Positions 23,470-34,800 of a stretch of 64,000 bases of DNA are shown here, piece after piece. The stretch comes from Lyophyllum atratum (Eukaryota; Basidiomycota; Agaricomycetes; Agaricales; Lyophyllaceae), in contig JACGCN010000001.1 in NCBI GenBank assembly GCA_014905825.1, positions 186,001-250,000 of the forward strand, in the 5' to 3' direction. Made by a program: the position numbers and the translations under genes. The notes under the pieces are model-generated. The model saw only the letters and a program-made list of their open reading frames with translations. It was not told the DNA's origin and ran no database searches. The first letter of the stretch is position 1; each line of letters opens with the position of its first letter.

Positions 23470-26400
23470 ATGACACCGACTGAACCACAAGGGACGGCGA
23501 CCATCTCAACAAGCTACCTACGGCTGGTTGCAGATGCTTTCGAGCGCTCGCTGAATGCTGGGCGCTCTTCGTCGTCAAGATGGAACGAATCTCTGCAGAG
23601 GGAACATCAGCAAGTAATGGAGTTGATAAAGGCCTCCGAATTGCCGGATGGGCAAGGACATACGTCGACCGCCTCCAATAAAGATGACGGGGCTACTAAG
23701 AGTGTGGGCGTTGATGGTTCAAAGCCATCTATGAAGACAGTCTCAGGTGCGTCCTGGTAATTCATCTTCTTGAGTAACGTCGCTCATATAGATCTGCTGG
23801 TAGAGCATAGTAGCAGACAGCCTGGTGGTCAGGCTCTTGCCGACATTATAAGTACTCTCGAAGCCGAAGAAGAAGAGAATCCAGCTCCCGATGTTGCGTT
23901 CGGATTCGACCTGGTTACAATACGCACAGTGATCGACCACGTCTATGGTAGTAAGTCTTGTCAACATCCGACCTGCATGAGAATTCGAAGACACGGGGCC
24001 CATCATATTTTTGATGCTCTCAAACTTGTATGATTATTAACCGTTCTTTCAACGAAATCGACTAATTGCAACTGGTCACTCCAGCATTCCGACGCTTTCA
24101 TTTCTACCAAACGGACCCGCAGAACTCTCATTCAACCGCTTCGATCTCGCACTGCCTCCAAGAAGAAGACTCCACCCCTCTTCTTGGCAGATGTCAAACT
24201 GGATGGACAGTACCCTGTTACACACGGAGCGTTCGGAGACATCTACAAAGGCCATGTTCAGGGACGCTCCGTCTGTCTGAAAGTGGTGAGGAAAACCTCA
24301 TCCTCCGAAAGTCCACTCCGAAGGTGGGCTTCTTGTACGTTTCTGTTGAGGATGTCAATTAACATTCCTGGCCCTTCAGGTTGTCCCAAGAAGTCGGCAT
24401 CTGGAGCCAGTTGTCTCATATAAACGTTCTTCCCTTTTACGGCATCTCGAAGTTAGATGATTCGCGCGTTGCCATTGTATCTCCCTGGATGCACCACGGG
24501 ACTATCGTCGAGTTTTTAAAGATGCAGCCTGGTGTCGATCGTCGTCTTATGGTAAGTCCTTCGGGATTCGTTTTGTTCTTGACTGACGGCCTAGCCAGGT
24601 TTCCGATGTTGCGGCGGGACTTTCGTATCTGCATAGTCATCACATCATCCATGGTGATCTGAAAGGAGTACGTTTTCCTTCGACATAAGACTCTGCCTTT
24701 TCTGATAACGTATACTAGGAAAACATTTTGGTGACAGAAAATTCGCGAGCATGCTTAGCCGACTTTGGACTCTCCTTCGAAGCAAATTCCGCTTCCACAT
24801 CGACCTCATCGCAGCAGAATGGCCCTGCAAGGTGGATGGCCCCAGAGTTGATGGATATCGGTGAAGTTGAAGCATCGAAGACGGAGGCTAGTGACGTCTA
24901 TGCATTTGCGATGGCGTCTCTTGAGGTTAGACCTTCCCCTTTACAACTATACCTACTCTCAATTAGGTATAGATTTTCACAGGTCACAGACCCTTTCGAG
25001 AGATAGCCAATGATGCCTCGGTGGTGCTTACGGTGGTCCGTGGTGGTCGTCCTCGGCGCCCTTCGTCTGAAATCTGCAAAGAGCGCAATCTAACGGACAA
25101 CTTTTGGGAACTATTGGGCGCGTGTTGGGCGCATGATCCATTGGACCGACTTTCTGCGGCTGAAGCTTGCGAAGAGCTCTCGAGGCTAATGGATGGCAGA
25201 CCTGATGCAGGATGGAAAGGACATCTACATGCACTATTGCCTTCTGGCGGGTCTAACGACTCTGGGAACAACCCTTCAAGGACAGTGGATACCCTTCGCG
25301 CCCTCGAAGCCGTTGTTTACCAAATCCTCTCTCGAGACGAAGACGATTCCATGGACGGGCGCGCTCGGCATGAATCTGCACGAATAACGGAAGAGGATCC
25401 AACCTCATCTCCAAGTGAAATGTCGAGCTCGGATGGTGGCCGGTCGTTAGCTGGTTCTCGGATGCCTTCCCTTGACGAAGACCTGTTGAACTTGAAGATG
25501 GGTGTTTTACCCCCACCTGATGCGTCAGATGAGGAAACCCTCACCGGAAGCGAATATGCCTCCGACATGCCAATCGACAAAAGTCCTCCCGACCCTGGGC
25601 CAGATAAATGGTACTTGGGCATCACTGAAAAGCTCACGACGGTCTTCCAGGACATGGACCAGTACCGACACGTCCTCAACTGCCCAAGATCGCCATCCCA
25701 ATCCCAAGCGTTACTCGATCTGTTCCAAACAGTGAGTTTGTCGCAGTGACTCTCAAACGCGCATGGTTTCATCATTCACTATAGCTGCTCGACAATCCGG
25801 ATCTAGACTCCAAGCTGCGGCACAACCTCGTTGTTGCGCTGCAGCGGTTCTGCAAAACCACCAATCTATATCCTAAATGTTTCAGTCTCAAGAATGAAGA
25901 TGTCGTCTGCGAGGGCGATTATCCGACAGCCGCAGGTGGATTCGCTGACATCCACAAAGGAAAATTTCAAGACAAATATGTCTGCCTGAAGGTTGTCCGG
26001 CTCTACCAGGAATCCAGAGTCGAATATGCATTAAAGGCATGCACCCCTCCATGTGTGCTGTGATACTCGTGCTGACGCTTACTCCTTCGCGGTTCTATCA
26101 AGAGGCAATTCTCTGGGGACAGCTATCACACCCCAATCTACTTCCCTTCTACGGCCTCTACCATTTTCGCTCGCGTCTCTGTTTAGTTTCCCCGTGGGCG
26201 GAGAACGGAGACATAACAATGTATCTGGAGAATAACCCGGGTGTCAACCGTGTTCTCTTGGTATGTATACTTCTAACGGCAGCCATACTTCACTCATGTT
26301 ACTAATCCTCTTTCCGTTAGGCGCTTGACATAGCCATTGGCATCGCATACCTCCACGAAAACGAGATCATTCATGGGGACCTGAAAGGGGTAAGGCTGGG

Positions 26401-27100
26401 AAATCTAAGGTCTACTTGTCCATTGCTGACACAAAGGTCTGTAGGCGAACGTCCTCGTGAGCGACTCGGGCAGGGCGTGTGTTGCCGATTTTGGCATTTC
26501 ATCGGTGACAGACACTCAGATCCTGAAGTGGACGTCAAATTCCGCCGCTGAATCCAAGGGTGGCTCAATACGATGGCAGGCGCCAGAACTCTATGGCGGA
26601 GACGAAGACCAGGTGGTTCACAACAGTAAATGTAGCGACATATACGCATGGGCATGTGTCTGTTACGAGGTAATTCCTTTGCCGTTGCATTCCACATACC
26701 TGTCAGCTGAACAGTTGGCCAGATCTTCACCGGGGAGGTTCCATTCTACGAGTACAGACGAGATGCAACGGTGATGCTGAACGTCGGACGTGGCAATCGC
26801 CCGAAGCGCCCAGCTCCGTCGTCGTCATCATGGACCGAGTGGGGCTTGACTGAAAGTATTTGGTCGTTGATGGAGTCTTGCTGGGCGGTAGATCCAGCCC
26901 AACGACTTCAAGCACCACAGGTCGTTTCCCGCCTCAAGCAGGAAGCTCCTCGGGATTTACGGCCCGCCCTGGAATGGGGAGATCTTTCTCCGTCGCACTT
27001 CAAGAAGATTGCAGTCGATGAACCCTCTCCTTTGCCAATGGACATCGATGCTATGCTATGGGGCACAACTACAGACGAGCAGATGCCAGAATGTTGTTGA
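23470..27100 (+). CDS. Tandem dual protein kinase (TKL-like, HGDLKG type)
   Basis: 1012-aa model in twelve exons. Kinase 1 (about 205-460) has THGAFGDIYKG, Lys237 in VCLKVV, IIHGDLKGEN (Asp328) and ADFG (346-348), then ARWMAPEL. Kinase 2 (about 690-925) has AAGGFADIHKG, Lys722, IIHGDLKGAN (Asp809), ADFG (827-829) and IRWQAPEL. Both carry HGD instead of HRD. The N-terminus has a C-x4-C-x6-H pattern (about 145-156), and an acidic Ser-rich linker of about 200 residues separates the domains. Matching introns follow VDRRLM/VNRVLL, HGDLKG and LE/YE. All phases fit. The donor of the intron ending at 26104 is uncertain (GC at 26037 or GT at 26055). Both kinases keep Lys, catalytic Asp and DFG, so both could be active. 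Substrates are unknown. Confidence 0.8.
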
Positions 27101-27442
27101 GGTAGATGATGCAGTAGCGTATGAGCTACTATTCGATTCGCGTGAGGAAAGGTCAACAAGTTCTGCTCGTCGGGCCTATTATAGAATGGTTTGAGTATCT
27201 CTCTGTCTGTACGAAGTGCCGCTGAGTAAGATTAGAATGCGGGGTTAAATGAGTAGCCAGCGGTGGAATATGATTCTCCGAAAGCCATGACTATTCGAGA
27301 GGTCGACTAAACCTAGTGCCGCACTAGTTCAGTCTTAAGAGCACCAATGTGTCGAACGCCCTGGAAGTTTCAAAATGATATAACCCTTGATGCACGGTGG
27401 GTGGTATACAAAGATTGCCAAAAAGATTGCAGTTATCAACTA
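27101..27442. other. Intergenic region
   Basis: It lies between convergent genes (dual kinase on plus, GMC oxidoreductase on minus). Nothing recognised. Confidence 0.4.
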
Positions 27443-29961
27443 TTAATGACCATGACAACTCCTGATCATGTCCGCCGCCTATGAACATTAGTGAAGACGC
27501 TGGCAGTACTGAGTTAAATTATCAACATACCTTCTCGGCTATACCGTACACGGTGGAACTGAGGTGTGCGCTGAGCTGAATCGGGATGACAGAGGAGTCT
27601 GTAGCATACATATACATTCAACGTCATGTATTCAGATCGACTTAGAAGTGAGAAACATACCGACAACCCGCACATTCGACGTGCCGTAAACCACGAGATC
27701 AGGCCCAACGGCACCACCGTCCTCCCTTGGGAGCATAGACACCGAGCCTATGGGATGGAGAACCGCGGAATAGGTGTTTGTGACGAAGTTTTGCCATTGG
27801 GAGTCGGGAGCATCATCTGGAACAGTGGCGAGGCCAGGTATGATTTCCCCGACAATGTATTCTTTGAGGGGGCTTGTATTGAAAATTTTGCGTCCAACTC
27901 TGGTCGCATTTCCTTTCAGATAGAGATCGAAGTTGGAGCCGGTGAAAAATTGAGGGTTCACTGGTACGGAAAAATTGAGTTTGAGTTGATAATTCACGTA
28001 AGGTTCAATCTTACGTTCAGGATGCACAGTTGGATTACTTGAGTTCACGTGGACAGTCCCTCGCCTAAATGTGGTGGTTAAGATCAATCGATGCCATAGT
28101 AGTCGCAGGAGCGAATTACCATTGAGGTATCAAATTCCAGAAGGCTGAGCCAATCAGTTGTGTTCCAAATGCAGGCTGCGATACCGCAAACGAAAATTCA
28201 ATCACAGGAGCTATGTTTCGCAAATGCATTATACTGGTGAGAGAACCGCCAAATTACAACCGCCGGCTCGATTAACATACCTTTAAATTTAACGATGGAT
28301 TCCGCCTGGGTCTGGAGGATCTTAATGAGCCCCTTCTTACTTGTGAATGCACCAGATGAGACTATATCTGCCGCCCGGGTGGCAACGGATTCTAAAAGTT
28401 CTTTCCCAGCCGCCTGAGCAGTACCCACGCCAAGAATCTGCTCCAAATCAACGAATGCAACAGCCGGGGTGAGAGGGGCATTGATTGTGGTATATTCGGA
28501 GGCGGGTACGTCAGGTGAGACGGAATATATGATTGTGTTGAGGCCTTGGTCTTGCACGTTGGTCCCTACTGCGGGCAAATCGACCTATTGAGGGGATCAG
28601 ATTTACGGCTCGCTGAAGAGATAGTATACTCGCTTGGACCGGAATTCCTACGCGCCGAAGGATACTGGAAAGTATTCTAGTTGAGGTGTCATGATATTAC
28701 GAGGCGAGTGTAGTTTTACCTTGAGTCACCCACGCCGCTGAGTTCGAGAAAGCGAGGGCTCTAATAATATGGTCAGCTTATGAAAGGGGCGCACTTAAGA
28801 TGAGCCGTACCCCGATTGCCCCAGATGATACGATTGCCTCATTCTTGATCTTAACCGTAAATTCTGGCCCAGGCGTTGCATTTGGAACGGGTGTTTGAAT
28901 AAATTTCACTCCTGATGCTCGTGACAGAGCACCAGAGCGGCGATCCCAAACGAGAGCAGTCGCCTGATGTCCTGTCAGGATGACAAGATTCGATTTTTCC
29001 TGGAGTGAGGGATAAATGTATGCATTTGCACTACTACTTCGCGTGTTTCCAGTTGGCGTGACAGTAGTCTTGTTTCCAGGCTTGATAGAGTATTGGAATC
29101 TAGCTGCGCCATTCGGAATGCCGGATGCGACATCAGGATTTGCGGCTAGACCAGGTATTGCCGCCCGCGCCGCTGCGACGAGTTTTTGCGCCGCCACGTT
29201 TGCTTCGTAAGGCTGTGGAAATCCTGCATTGACCTTGCCATCGTAGCCATGAACCATTGGGTTTACAGTTGCGCCCAAAGCGATTTGTTGTTGATTTGGT
29301 AAATGGTAGTTCTCGGCTTTTCTCATGAATCTATTTCGCTGTGAGATTATAACTTTGCATGCAGGACTGAATCAAATCGAACATACTTGAGCAACGATTG
29401 GAAATTCCATCCCGGATTGCCAAGTCGTTCAAGGCTGTCGTACTGGTCGATCGTTGCGCGTGTCCAGCACATACCATTTATAGATGAGCTACCACCGAGA
29501 ACCTTGCCTCTGCATATAATTAGGCACACTATCATGATTTTATCGCGCACGAAAAAGAGACACACTGAGTCATAGCGAGAATCCTGCCACCCACTGTTTG
29601 AGCCGTTGTGTTGTACTTCCAATCATAAACGGTAGTGACAGGGATAGATTGTCCAGGATCATTGACTATAGTTTCATTTTGGGCATCTGGTCCTGCCTCG
29701 ATTACAAGAACGGAAATCCCGGAGTCTTCGGCAAGACGACTCGCAACGGTCAGACCTTAAAAGTGGAGCTGGCTCAGATTTATAGCCACTGAGGGCTAAG
29801 AGTAGCGTACCTGCAGTCCCTCCGCCCACTACGACGTACGAAAATGTCCTATTAGCTACCTCAGCCGGATTGGTAGTAAGATGGATTCCAGAGACCCCTG
29901 GGTAGAAGAAGAAGCCAAGTCCAAGTCCAACTCCTATGCTGGTCCAGCTCGAGGTCAGCAT
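27443..29961 (-). CDS. GMC-family FAD oxidoreductase (aryl-alcohol oxidase / glucose dehydrogenase-like), secreted
   Basis: 656 aa in eleven exons. The N-terminus has a hydrophobic signal-like segment, then the Rossmann motif YVVVGGGTAGLTVA (about 42-55). The GMC signatures are QGKVLGGSSSINGM and SGAIGSPRFLELSGVGDS. The catalytic region has HPIGSVSM with His591 and a second His (634) in IPIQLSAHLS. The protein ends AEKAADMIRSCHGH. Such flavoenzymes oxidise alcohols or sugars outside the cell and can supply hydrogen peroxide for lignocellulose attack. One intron (28585-28633) appears to use a GC donor (CAA|GCGAGT), which preserves the VGIPVQVDLPAVGTN junction. Two related remnants lie downstream. 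The start was taken at MLTSSW; an upstream in-frame Met at 30000 is possible. Confidence 0.85.
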
Positions 29962-30789
29962 GGCTTGTGGGGGATCTGAGAAGAAGATGAACGCGCTCAC
30001 CTTATTTAAACAGTACTTAAGGATACGTGGGTTTTCCGAGATCTCGATTCTCGATAAAGGTGCTACTCTCCCGCTCCAGATGTAAAGATATCGCCGGGGT
30101 TGACATGGGAGTCCACAACAACAATCATTTTGACACTGGCAGAACCTGACAAAGAAGTCACAGGGTCAATAATGTGTACCAACAGCTTATAAGAAATGCA
30201 CGAACCCATATACAGAAATTCGGATCAGACAGCTCATTGTCGGCTATGCCTGACCGTAATCCTTGTTCCTTCGTGTCCTACTTTGCCGCTCGAGTTTAAC
30301 GAGTATCTGCCTCTCCAAGGCTGCTGGGCCAGTCTTATCCTTCAGGGATAGTAGTTGGTTCTTATCCTTCAGGGATAGTAGTTGGTACAACCATGGATCC
30401 GCTACCGACCTCATCCAGATGAACGACAGGACGTATGATCTTCAACGCGTAGTGACTAAAAGTTTCATCTCGCTTCTCCGGATTGCATGGTCATCCTACA
30501 AAATCTCGGCCCCTGTATCTAGCGCCGGATTCATTTCCTTCTCGATGGGCTTCCCATCCGCTGCTGATTTGTTCCGTCATGATCAATGTATTGCCAAGTA
30601 CGGACCGGGGTCATCCAACGTACTGCGGCGTTACACAGGCACCACCAGGAGGCATGAGAGGACATGAGACGTCCACCAAGGGTATTCTGGGTCTTGATAT
30701 ACGCTAATACCCTTGGGAGACCGTCGCAGAGCGCTTGGCCTCAGCTTGGCCTCGTAAAAATATTGATCTTTGACAAGCGTAGTGGAAGG
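29962..30789. other. Intergenic region with a 27-bp tandem duplication
   Basis: Upstream flank of the GMC gene. No gene is recognised. A 27-bp segment is duplicated head to tail at 30333-30386. Confidence 0.45.
30333..30386. repeat. 27-bp tandem duplication
   Basis: TCTTATCCTTCAGGGATAGT plus AGTTGG occurs twice in a row with no visible change. A young simple duplication in noncoding sequence. Confidence 0.8.
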
Positions 30790-31560
30790 TCCAGCATATC
30801 TTCTCCGCTATGCCGTACACAGCTGCAGTCAGCGTGCGCTCGATCAATAGGTATGATAGATGCGTCTGAAAAGGGTTCAGAATTTATCGAGGGAGGATAC
30901 TAGATGCTGACAGACTAACCTACAATCCGAGCGTTCGAGGTTCCATAAACAATAAGCAATTCAGAAGCGTTCTGTTGAACGCTGGCTTTAAGTATCTGCA
31001 GCCAAGGATAAATATAAGCATTTACGCTACTGCGCCCGATGTTTCCGCAGGGTGTCGCGGCTGTAGTGTGTCCAGGCTTGATGGAAAACTAGACTCCCGC
31101 TACACCATGTTGAGTACCCGATGGAAAGCCAAGGATGTCAGCTAGGCCAGGAACGGCAGCCCGTAGAGCATCTTCAATTTTTTGCGCTGCCACCATTGCT
31201 CCATATGGCTGCGGAAAGCCTGCATCGACATATGTAGCCATCAAGCCCATGCACTCCCGAATACCTGTAGTCGTACTGAAGAATAGTCTCAAAGTTCCAT
31301 CCAGGATTTCGAAGTCGTTCCAATGTTCAATGATTCCGCGCCTGCAACATAAGCCGTTTATAGATGAGATTCCACCGAAAACCTGCTTCTCTGAAGAAAA
31401 ATAAGCACGAAGGGCGGGTACTCTCTGGAAGGACATACTGGACCCTAGTAAGCACCTGTCCTCCGACACTCTGAACGCAAACGAACACCAAATCACCGTG
31501 ATTGGGTATTTTCAAGGCGATATTCCGAGCAAGGCTTCGAAGCGATTCACTTGAGTCAAA
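30790..31560 (-). pseudogene. GMC oxidoreductase pseudogene
   Basis: Minus-strand fragments match the intact GMC gene. Seen are SVGGQVLT, a degraded FGGISSINGLCCRRG (for LGGSSSINGMCWTRA), DAGFPQPYGAMVAAQKIEDA (for NAGFPQPYEANVAAQKLVAA) and AVPGLAD. These run straight into a piece matching the start of the last domain (SNARIV-like, then DASIIPI). The exons corresponding to the middle of the gene are missing, and frameshifts and stops interrupt the rest. The 5' half lies in the duplicated block shared with 34436-34800. Confidence 0.8.
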
Positions 31561-31640
31561 TGTAGCGTGCCGCGAGGCAGAGCTCGCGCGCAACGCGCCC
31601 AATTGCTCACAATCCGAGTGGACTCGCAAGCACTGCACCA

Positions 31641-32041
31641 GATCAAGCCAATCTCAACTTTCCCTTCCACCCAACTAGATGTGCCTCATAGCAGAGGCAG
31701 CAATGTCAAGTTCCCATTTCACTTCATTTCCTGGGCGCTGTACAACATATTGCGCGTAGAAGGAGTACGTGGAGAAACTTTCGTCACTTTGTCGTTTGAG
31801 CTGCAGGCGACGCTCTGGGCAGGCTGTACAATAGATCTAGGCGAAGCCTTCTGAGCTATTTCGCAAGGGATCGGGTTCGTATAGCGAACGCCTTCTTCGT
31901 GGTAACCTGGTTCATGTTGATGTCGGCCGTGGCAACGATGATCTAAGTTATGTTTCCCAGGCACGGTCGGTAATGGTGGTGTCGTGTTCTTTCCTCGGAT
32001 GTCAGCGTGATGCCCATTTAATCTGCGAACTGTAGTCCAAG
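31641..32041. other. Conserved spacer inside the duplicated block
   Basis: No gene is assigned. The same spacer is kept in the second copy (about 34845-35221), including the strings CAACATATTG and TTTGTCGTTTGAGCTGCAGGCGACGCT. Plus-strand reading gives VTLSFELQATLWAG in both copies, but no start, family or full frame is evident. Confidence 0.4.
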
Positions 32042-33240
32042 CAAGCGGCCATCATGAGCTTGAATCATAAAAAGCTCCAGGGAGATGCCGAGAAGGGTGT
32101 AGGTGATCCGAATCGTCTGTACCAATGCGCAACTGTGTATATGTCGGACTTCAATATGGTCAGCTCTGAATCCAAGCAGATACGGTTCACGCAATGTAGA
32201 TTACCATTAAACCGCCAGCGCTCGGGATATCTCTAGGTTGACAATACATACCGACTGTGTGAATTGAGTTGTTCCGCCAGTTGACTATGGGTCCCCCGAT
32301 ACGCACCCCTGGCGCATTGACTTTGAAGCAAAATCCTGGGTCGATGTCAGGTTTATGAAACTTCTAGTCGGCAAAAACGCACCATTATAACAAAGCAAGA
32401 CTTCAGGACCTATGCGGAGAACCGCAACGCATTACGGCGGAGGCTGGTTTACGAGATGGATGACAGATGAATCCAAAAGTGGTTGAGTGACGAGCGAGTC
32501 GACGTCAATTACTTCCAAATCGTGGCGGCTCGTCCCAGCGACTAATTTTGTCCTCAGAAAGTGGATCGAGGTCACCCTTTCGCTAACATAGAATTCCTTC
32601 TAGAGCGTTAGTATTTCATACACCAGCAATGCGGGGTTTCGCACCTTATAAGGCTGCAGACTGAAGCTGCGCGTAGTGGGAGGAACGGTTGGTGCAGGAC
32701 GAGAAACGACAGGTTGGAATAATTTGCAAGTGGTCGATAGTCCTGCTTTAACAACGCAGACGAGATGCCGCCCTGAACACACGCCGATTTTGGAAAACGT
32801 CGCATGAGAGGACACGCGTGTGCACGATGTGGAGTCTCGCGGATTGGCGGTGCTCAGGATACTGAATGGAACAATCATGATTCGATGACCTGTATCGGAC
32901 GCGTCAATATTGGCGCGTGTTAGCACGTTTTGGAGAGGTGGGTATGACATGACAGGAAGACGACAAGACCGTGGTCCTCCAATACGTCAATTTGGGAGAC
33001 GGGTTCTGGCATGATGAGGACCGGCATTGGTGGGATGTTCGGTGCGCGCCCAGAGATGTGGATGCCGTCGTTTGTACCATACAGTATGTGTTTCAGTCCC
33101 CCTATAGATAGTTCGTCATTAGGGGCTCAATTCTGACGATTTAAGAGAGACCCGCGAAGTGGAACTGAACAATTAACGCGAATATTTCCATGTGCCACCG
33201 TCAATGGACGAACCAAAAGCCGCCCGAGCAAATGATACCA
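32042..33240 (-). pseudogene. F-box/CNH gene copy A, broken
   Basis: Homologous along its length to the intact gene at 35222-36700 but disabled. The reading frame has an in-frame TAA (32432-32434) where the intact copy has a Lys codon before CIAVFRIG. The donor after the first exon is GCGGGT instead of GTGAGT. The F-box exon is cut off at about 33240. Residual coding is still easy to follow (TSIHFLRTKLVAGTSRHD, VLLCYNG). Confidence 0.8.
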
Positions 33241-34332
33241 TCACATCTTCGTCACCCTCTTCCCCTGAAGTCGAGGAGGGGATTCGAAATCTGAACACCG
33301 CATTTGAACGAGCGGTACGCGCCTACAGAGACGCAAAAGAAACCGAATGCGGACCCTGGGTAGTAGAGGGGTTCTATTCCCAGGTTGTCGTTGAGCAGTG
33401 GATGCGGGAGAAGGAGATAAAATGGAAAGTGACGTACAATTACGAGAAACAGACAGTGGTGCTTTACGGAGACCCCAGTGACGAACACGAGATGCTGGCT
33501 GCGACAGTCAGGGGCCTCATCGTCGACGCGCTGAAGGAGGGGTTGGCTAGCGGACCACCCACCGGAATCGATGAATGGGATGAGCTAGACGGGGGAGCTC
33601 GATTCCGGACGCTCCTCATCGATGTAAGGATTCTCCTATGCCTCCACTTCGAGACTCATAATCCTTCTATAGCCTACGGCGCCAAATTTCGACCTACAGC
33701 ACTGTAGTCTAGGGTCACAACGCCGGACGAAAGAACCGGATGGCACCGTTGCCCTTCAACCAGACTTGCGGCGGAAGCAAGGCGCTTCTCGCTGCCCAGG
33801 CTTAGTCGTCGAACACGGTTACAAGAACGAGAGCGATCTAGAGCTAATGACGGAGGTTGAGACCTGGTTCTGCTCGACAATCAATCCGGCTCGGGTCGCC
33901 ATCGGCATCAAAACTTACCCCAGACACAGGGATTCGGACGGCCTTCTCTTTTCCACCCTCGTCCTGATGTCCGAGGAAACTGGCCGCGACTCTAAACCTT
34001 TTACCTCGGTTCCCTTCGGAGCATTCAGCAGTGTTCCACGGGACGCTCGCAAGCGGTATAAAGCGCCATTCCCGAATCCTCCACCCCCCGACATCGGACT
34101 TGCTCGTGGTTCGGCAAGGGTCTGTGTTGTTGATGGCGCGAGTGGTCGTTCACCCCAGATTCCTATCGGACGCATCTTCCATGACCTCTGTCAGACGAGC
34201 CTGGAGCAGCTGGAAGGCTGGAAGTTCCCTGTTGGCTATCTAGAGCACCTTCAAGGGCTTACGATGACCTTGGACTTGAAAGTATTGCAAAAACAGTTGT
34301 ATCACCTGCGCACTACCAACATCCGTCCCTAG
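33204..34332 (+). CDS. Unrecognised protein; 5' end antisense to an F-box exon remnant
   Basis: 359 aa in two exons (33204-33623, 33673-34332), joined phase 0 through a GT/AG intron. The first dozen codons (MDEPKAARANDT) lie on the antisense of the F-box exon end that is shared with the duplicated block. From about 33241 the sequence is unique. The body contains KEPDGTVALQPDLRRK, CPGLVVEHGYKNESDLELM and RVAIGIKTYP. This spacing of a PD, an E-x-x-Y-K and an IK on predicted strands is faintly like Uma2/PD-(D/E)XK nuclease folds, but I would not assign that function. Pro-rich stretch PPPPDIG near residue 280. Confidence 0.7.
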
Positions 34333-34435
34333 ATCTTTTCGCTTCAGTACTTGTTATATCAATACCACTGTCATTCACCGTCATAATCAGCCTCTATACT
34401 TTACTCTAACTTGTGGATCTGCTCCAGCCGCGCAT

Positions 34436-34800
34436 AGCCTAATCGACATAGCCATCAAGCAAAGGCGCTCCCGAATACCAGTGAAACTTTGTAAACAAAC
34501 TGGGAACTGCCAAAACCGTATCGTCCTACTGAAGCATTGTCCGGAAGTTCCCTCAGGTTTATAGATGAGCTTCGACCGAGAAACCCTGCCTATGTGAGAA
34601 AAGTCAGCACAGAATGCGGCTACTGGCTGAAGAACATACTAGGCCCTATAAAGACCTATCCTCCGACAGCCTGAACGAAACCAAATCACCACGTTTTGAG
34701 TGTTTTCCAGGCGATGTTCCGAGTAAGCCTTCGAAGCGATCCATGTCAGTCAAATGTAGCATGCGACGCAGAGCACAGAGTTCGCGCTATGAATGTCGCC
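34436..34800 (-). pseudogene. Short GMC oxidoreductase remnant
   Basis: Matches the 31230-31620 part of the GMC pseudogene, including the block around the LGGSSSING exon, but with more deletions. No open frame remains. Confidence 0.65.

Larger units (their letters stand above)
31215..33240. repeat. Segmental duplication, copy A
   Basis: About 2 kb that matches 34436-36445 at a constant spacing of about 3.2 kb in the same orientation. Diverged by scattered substitutions and small indels. It contains the 5' half of the GMC pseudogene and a broken F-box/CNH copy. The similarity ends abruptly near 33240, just inside the F-box exon. Confidence 0.85.

Noticed and set aside
18668..29961. Possible secondary-metabolite cluster around the UbiA and GMC genes
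   Set aside because: The genes between them (unrecognised protein, dual kinase) are not biosynthetic, and no polyketide synthase, peptide synthetase, terpene cyclase or P450 is present.
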